A stretch of 18,663 nucleotides of DNA from Cellvibrionaceae bacterium (GTDB taxonomy: Bacteria > Pseudomonadota > Gammaproteobacteria > Pseudomonadales > Cellvibrionaceae): assembly GCA_021151695.1 (NCBI GenBank), contig JAGKWU010000029.1, positions 1 to 18,663 on the forward strand, in the 5' to 3' direction. The notes beneath the pieces were generated by a model. The model had not been told where the DNA came from. It searched no databases and saw nothing but the letters and a program-made list of their open reading frames with translations. Position 1 is the stretch's first letter, and the number at the start of each line of letters is the position of its first letter. Shown here one piece after another: positions 14,994-18,663 of this stretch. A program made the translations under genes and the position numbers.

Positions 14994-15365
14994 ATGAAAA
15001 AAAACATAAGCATTTTTTTAGGCATTGTCTTGTTCGGGCTAGGAGGTGGACTTGGGTTTTGGATTGGCTGGGAACAATCAAAATCAGCAACGACAAAAAA
15101 AATTACTCGATCAATTACGTTGATTAACGCTTATGCGGAAGCTTTGAGATTAAAAAATTTATTGGATTTACGAGAGATTGTCATAGCCGGAGATTGCGAG
15201 AAAGCCGACGCGCTATTAATGCATTGGTCCGCCATCTCGGTAAGCACAATCAATAAGGGGGATTATATTGGAACAAAATACGAAAACGAAATAAAGGAAT
15301 CTCTAGATAATGCGCTTAACAAGGCTAGGGATACCTCGATTGCTTGTAAAACGCAAGCACATTAA
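14994..15365 (+). CDS. Small membrane-anchored protein of unknown function
   Basis: The product is 123 residues from the ATG at 14994; a TTG at 14982 would add four residues, and neither has a strong ribosome binding site. Residues about 4-24 form one hydrophobic segment with a glycine-rich GLGGGLGFWIGW end, read as a membrane anchor or uncleaved signal. The rest is mainly helical and soluble, with two cysteines (in GDCEKAD and SIACKTQ) that could pair in the periplasm. I recognise no family. It lies between the adaptor gene (236 bp before) and the RTX gene (145 bp after) on the same strand, so an accessory role in secretion or regulation is an inference from position. Its AT-rich codon use matches the RTX gene rather than hlyB/hlyD. 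Confidence 0.65.
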   Translation: MKKNISIFLGIVLFGLGGGLGFWIGWEQSKSATTKKITRSITLINAYAEALRLKNLLDLREIVIAGDCEKADALLMHWSAISVSTINKGDYIGTKYENEIKESLDNALNKARDTSIACKTQAH

Positions 15366-15510
15366 CGTTTATGATTTTTTCTCATTCATTAGTAGACCGC
15401 GTTTATTTATATTTAAATGTTATGTTTTTTCTTTTGTGGTGCAGCATTTAACCCAAAATCAACCCAGTCACGTAACACCATTAGAATATTTACAAATATA
15501 GGATATAGCT

Positions 15511-18500
15511 ATGACAGATGAAAATTTTGAACCAATGACTGAGGAAGAGTTTATCGACCTGATGGCGCCTATTATTGAAGCAACGAAAGCTGCAAACGTT
15601 TATGGGCGGCCACCCACTTTGCCTATGGGTCGAGAAGAATTATTGAAAAGGTTGGAGGATTACGCCAAAGAGAAAGTTGAAGAAAAGGCAAAAGAAATAC
15701 CAAAGGATGATGAGGATGAGAATCGTCAAGTTGCAAAATGGATGTATGATAATGCGGCCAAGCCGCAGAAAGAAGTTAATAAGCAAATGGAAATGTTTAA
15801 AAAAATCTTGGATGACGCTGATGTAAATCATACTACCTCAAAAAAATTAGGCGATAGTCCAGATCCATTAGTGAAGACTCTTCGATACTCCATAGATCCA
15901 TTGGTATTGGATTTGGGAGGTAACGGATTTGATATAACCCAGCTGCCTAATACAGTTTTGTTTGATGCAGATGCAGATGGGATAAAAAATGCTACGGCAT
16001 GGGTTAGTTCCTCTGATGGATTTTTAGTGTGGGATAGAAACAATAACGGACGCATTGACTCGGGACTTGAACTGTTTGGCGATCAAACCATCTTGTCCAG
16101 CGGTTTAAAAGCATCTAATGGATTTGAGGCATTGGCTGATTTGGATAACGGAAGTCTTATTGATGGTTTGAAGGTAGGTGAAAAGGATGGGGTTTTTGAT
16201 AATAAAGACGAGGCATTTGCAACTTTAAGGATCTGGAGGGATTTGAATCAGGATGGTGTAAGTCAAGCTGAAGAGCTTAAGACTCTCGAAGAGTCAGGTG
16301 TGAAAGGTATATCAACCCAGGGGGCTTCTGTAAACCTGAACTATGGTGACGCGTCATTAGTTAGCGTTGGCATTTACACAACTGCCGATGGAAGTATTCG
16401 TGAGGCTGGAAGCTTCGTATTAGATCAAGATAGATTTATTAGAGTGTTTCCTTCAATCCCAGTTAGTGCTGACGCAAAGGCATTGCCTAACATCATTGGA
16501 AGCGGTTGGGTACGGGATTTGCGTGAGGCTGCAACGAATGATCCGAATTTGCTATCTGCTTTTAATAAAGTAACCGGGTCACAGACTAGATCTGAATACG
16601 AAAACAGTGTCGCGAAATTGCTACTTGCTTGGGGCAATTCGCCGGAGTATGTCAGTGCTGGCGAAGAAGCTTTGAGTGCTGGGTTTGGGTTAATTCTAAG
16701 CGAACCCAACGATGATCAAGAAAGGGGCTGGATGGATATTGCAATTAAGGGTAGTGTCGATGAAAGGGAAAGTTTTCGGGCAACACTTAGTGAGCCGGAT
16801 TTAATAAAATTTGACGCTATGAGAGATCGAATGGTTGGGAAGCTTGAAAAGCTTTATGCATATGAAGCGTTTACAGCGCATAAATTTCTGGATTGGAGCC
16901 AGATAAAAAATGATGCAGACAATATTCCAAGAGCAACCATATCAATATACCACGATCATCCCGTCGAAGTTTGGGTTCCTTTTTCGCAGGTTATATTAGA
17001 AAGTAGAAATGGGATTCATTCTAGTGTTGACGGCTACATATTAGCGACAATTCAAAACCCTTCGAGTGGCCTGCCATTTATTGACTCTCTCTGGGATAGG
17101 TTAATTGATGATGTAAGTGAAAATTTACTCGGTCCCGGAAGACTCTATAACCTTACTTCAAAAATCGAATTAAATTTTTCACCGACCGAGGGTTTTTCGT
17201 TTAATTTTGAAAAGGTTAATCAATATTTATCCGATCTAAGCTCAAATAACTTATATGAAGGTGCAGCATTGCTTCTAGATTTCTATAAAGTTTATGGGCC
17301 TCGATTGGAGGGCTATGGTTGGAATGGAAGTGACCAAGTTAGACTGTTGATGCAACAAGCGGCCTCCAATCAGCTGCTCCGAGATGCATTCGAAACGGTG
17401 AAATTGGCTCTCTCATTTTCCGAAGATGCTACTGTCAGTGATGGATCGGATTACTTTACGGGTAATGATTCAAACAATTTCTTTCACTCACTTGGAGGGG
17501 AAGATCTAATCGATGGCCGTGATGGTAATGATACTCTACTAGGCGGTGACGGGAATGACGTTATTTACGGCGGGTTAGGTTCTGATGTCATTTATGGCGG
17601 TAACGATGGTGATAAGTTGTATGGTGAAGAGGGTAATGATTTTATATCTGGTGATGTTGGAGATGATTATATTTATGGAGGCGGTGGTAACGATTCCTTA
17701 AGCGGCGATATTGGTGATGATTTTCTATACGGAGCCGGGGGCAATGATTTGTTACAAGGCGGCGATGGAAGTGATATCTATCAGTGGGGACTAAACGATG
17801 GGAATGACGTTATTGTTGACTCGTCAGCAGGCAATGGTCCGCTAACTGGAGACGCCCTAATTTTTTCGGAAGGAACTAAGGTGGAGGATATTAGCTGGAG
17901 TAGATCTGGTGATAGCCTTGTTGCAACTATCAATCTATCCGGCGAGCAACTCACCATTTCAGATTGGTTTACCCAATCCAATAGGCTGCAACAGATTCTG
18001 CTGGCTGATGGCACAAGGTTTAGCATATCTGACATCGAGCAACAAACACGAATCATTAAAGGTTCTGAGAGTGCTGACGTCCTAGTGGGGACATCGGATG
18101 ATAATGAAATAGTTGGATACGGAGGCGACGATTTTCTACTCAGCTACGCCGGTAACGATAAGTTGTTTGGTGGGGTTGGAAATGACCATTTAGATGGCGG
18201 TCTGGATAATGATGTTCTTGATGGCGGAGCTGGTGATGATTCGTTAGACGGTGGGTATGGTGATGATGATCTGTATGGCGCCGGCGGAAATGATACGTTG
18301 CTGGGGAGCTATGGAAGCGATATTTATCGTTGGGGGCGTGGTGATGGAAATGATCTGATCGATAACACAACCTATGACACCACACCTAACAAAAATGATC
18401 GGCTCATTTTTAGCGAAGGTATTGTTAAGTCCGATCTCAGCTGGACTCGCACTGGCTATAACCTGGTTGGGCAAATCAAGGATACAAAAGAGACGGTTAC

Positions 18501-18663
18501 TATTACCAATTGGTTTAATGGCTCTTCCTATAAATTGAATTCCATTTTACTTGCCGATGGTACTGCATTAAGTATCAGTGATATCGAAGCCGAAACTCGC
18601 ATTATTCGTGGTGATGATAACAGTAACGGCATATCTGGCGATTACGACGATAACACCATCTAT
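15511..18663 (+). CDS. Large RTX protein, type I secretion substrate (3' partial)
   Basis: The frame is open for 1051 codons to the window edge. TAGGA (15499-15503) lies 7 nt before the ATG. Residues 1-110 are highly charged and helical, with no Sec signal. From about 120 comes the RTX-associated module PLVLDLGGNGFD, then the loop DRNNNGRIDSGLELFGD (175-191) and a near-ideal EF-hand, DLNQDGVSQAEE (244-255). Residues 290-660 are unique, with no recognised domain. Tract 1 (662-759) has eleven nonapeptides of the GGxGxDxUx type. A calcium-binding-related domain (PF06594-like, from 781) follows, then tract 2 (851-941), a second such domain (from 963) and the start of a third tract. The C-terminal export signal is outside the window. 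This is probably the cargo of the adjacent HlyB/HlyD pair; toxin, enzyme or adhesin activity cannot be decided. Confidence 0.9.
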   Translation, partial: MTDENFEPMTEEEFIDLMAPIIEATKAANVYGRPPTLPMGREELLKRLEDYAKEKVEEKAKEIPKDDEDENRQVAKWMYDNAAKPQKEVNKQMEMFKKILDDADVNHTTSKKLGDSPDPLVKTLRYSIDPLVLDLGGNGFDITQLPNTVLFDADADGIKNATAWVSSSDGFLVWDRNNNGRIDSGLELFGDQTILSSGLKASNGFEALADLDNGSLIDGLKVGEKDGVFDNKDEAFATLRIWRDLNQDGVSQAEELKTLEESGVKGISTQGASVNLNYGDASLVSVGIYTTADGSIREAGSFVLDQDRFIRVFPSIPVSADAKALPNIIGSGWVRDLREAATNDPNLLSAFNKVTGSQTRSEYENSVAKLLLAWGNSPEYVSAGEEALSAGFGLILSEPNDDQERGWMDIAIKGSVDERESFRATLSEPDLIKFDAMRDRMVGKLEKLYAYEAFTAHKFLDWSQIKNDADNIPRATISIYHDHPVEVWVPFSQVILESRNGIHSSVDGYILATIQNPSSGLPFIDSLWDRLIDDVSENLLGPGRLYNLTSKIELNFSPTEGFSFNFEKVNQYLSDLSSNNLYEGAALLLDFYKVYGPRLEGYGWNGSDQVRLLMQQAASNQLLRDAFETVKLALSFSEDATVSDGSDYFTGNDSNNFFHSLGGEDLIDGRDGNDTLLGGDGNDVIYGGLGSDVIYGGNDGDKLYGEEGNDFISGDVGDDYIYGGGGNDSLSGDIGDDFLYGAGGNDLLQGGDGSDIYQWGLNDGNDVIVDSSAGNGPLTGDALIFSEGTKVEDISWSRSGDSLVATINLSGEQLTISDWFTQSNRLQQILLADGTRFSISDIEQQTRIIKGSESADVLVGTSDDNEIVGYGGDDFLLSYAGNDKLFGGVGNDHLDGGLDNDVLDGGAGDDSLDGGYGDDDLYGAGGNDTLLGSYGSDIYRWGRGDGNDLIDNTTYDTTPNKNDRLIFSEGIVKSDLSWTRTGYNLVGQIKDTKETVTITNWFNGSSYKLNSILLADGTALSISDIEAETRIIRGDDNSNGISGDYDDNTIY
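17494..18663 (+). repeat. RTX repeat region with 549-bp higher-order period
   Basis: Nonapeptide tracts at 17494-17787 and 18061-18333 each end in a YQWG or YRWG-like segment. Each is followed by a related domain beginning with LIFSEG and ending with LLADGT ... SDIE ... RII. The RII segments start at 18049 and 18598, 549 bp (183 codons) apart, so the unit is a tract plus one domain. The third unit starts at about 18610 and runs off the window. Tract 1 has 11 nonapeptides and tract 2 about 8 good ones plus two degenerate ones. Confidence 0.85.

Noticed and set aside
15511..15850. LapA-type N-terminal retention module in the RTX protein
   Set aside because: No AAG-type LapG cleavage motif or matching fold pattern was seen in the N-terminal 110 residues, and no lapD/lapG genes are in the window.
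17494..18663. CRISPR array or satellite DNA
   Set aside because: The repetition is at codon level, in frame, and encodes GGxGxDxUx nonapeptides with diverged DNA. There are no constant repeats with unique spacers.

Overview
The window looks like gammaproteobacterial chromosome, and a polysaccharide-degrading Cellvibrionaceae-type genome is a reasonable guess. That guess rests on the mix of a lipoprotein glycoside hydrolase of the DUF5060/DUF4038 type, an E. coli HlyB/HlyD-like type I secretion pair, RTX proteins and REP-like intergenic repeats. No rRNA, tRNA or other taxonomic marker is present, so the assignment is an inference. All confidently called genes are on the + strand.

Layout. (1) Positions 1-625 hold no convincing gene. 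A GC-rich block with three perfect or near-perfect hairpins is followed by a duplicated 22/23-bp repeat, a further imperfect hairpin and the upstream region of the next gene. (2) Positions 626-5081 hold a membrane-anchored AraC-type regulator, a secreted S41-like peptidase and a secreted metal-dependent amidohydrolase. A 24-bp palindrome sits just upstream of the peptidase gene. (3) Positions 5252-6726 are a compact cluster of an ArsR-type repressor, an AHSA1/SRPBCC protein and a DUF1801/YdeI-like protein. Its promoter region has two matched 22-bp palindromes, and the best sigma70-like promoter would start the mRNA at the ATG itself. (4) Positions 6727-7393 are non-coding and repeat-rich: a 23-bp tandem duplication, then a 151-bp element with 17-bp inverted ends around a REP-like hairpin. 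(5) Positions 7394-9337 encode a lone glycoside hydrolase lipoprotein with a likely terminator, followed by a small doubtful ORF and about 500 bp without a gene. (6) From 10205 to the window end there is an export locus: a small lipoprotein, an HlyB-type ABC transporter, an HlyD-type adaptor overlapping it by 4 bp, a small membrane-anchored protein, and the first 1051 codons of a large RTX protein that continues beyond the window.

How the genes work together. The ABC transporter and adaptor almost certainly form the inner-membrane part of a type I secretion system whose cargo is the adjacent RTX protein. No TolC-like outer-membrane partner is visible. The cargo is modular: a charged N-terminal head, EF-hand-like calcium sites, a unique region of roughly 370 residues, then alternating RTX nonapeptide tracts and haemolysin-type calcium-binding-related domains with a 183-residue period. 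The lipoprotein and small membrane protein beside the transporter have no recognised function and are candidates for accessory factors. The AraC/S41/amidohydrolase group looks like a regulated envelope hydrolytic pathway acting on an unknown, possibly peptide-like, substrate.

All assignments come from reading motifs by eye. No database search was possible.
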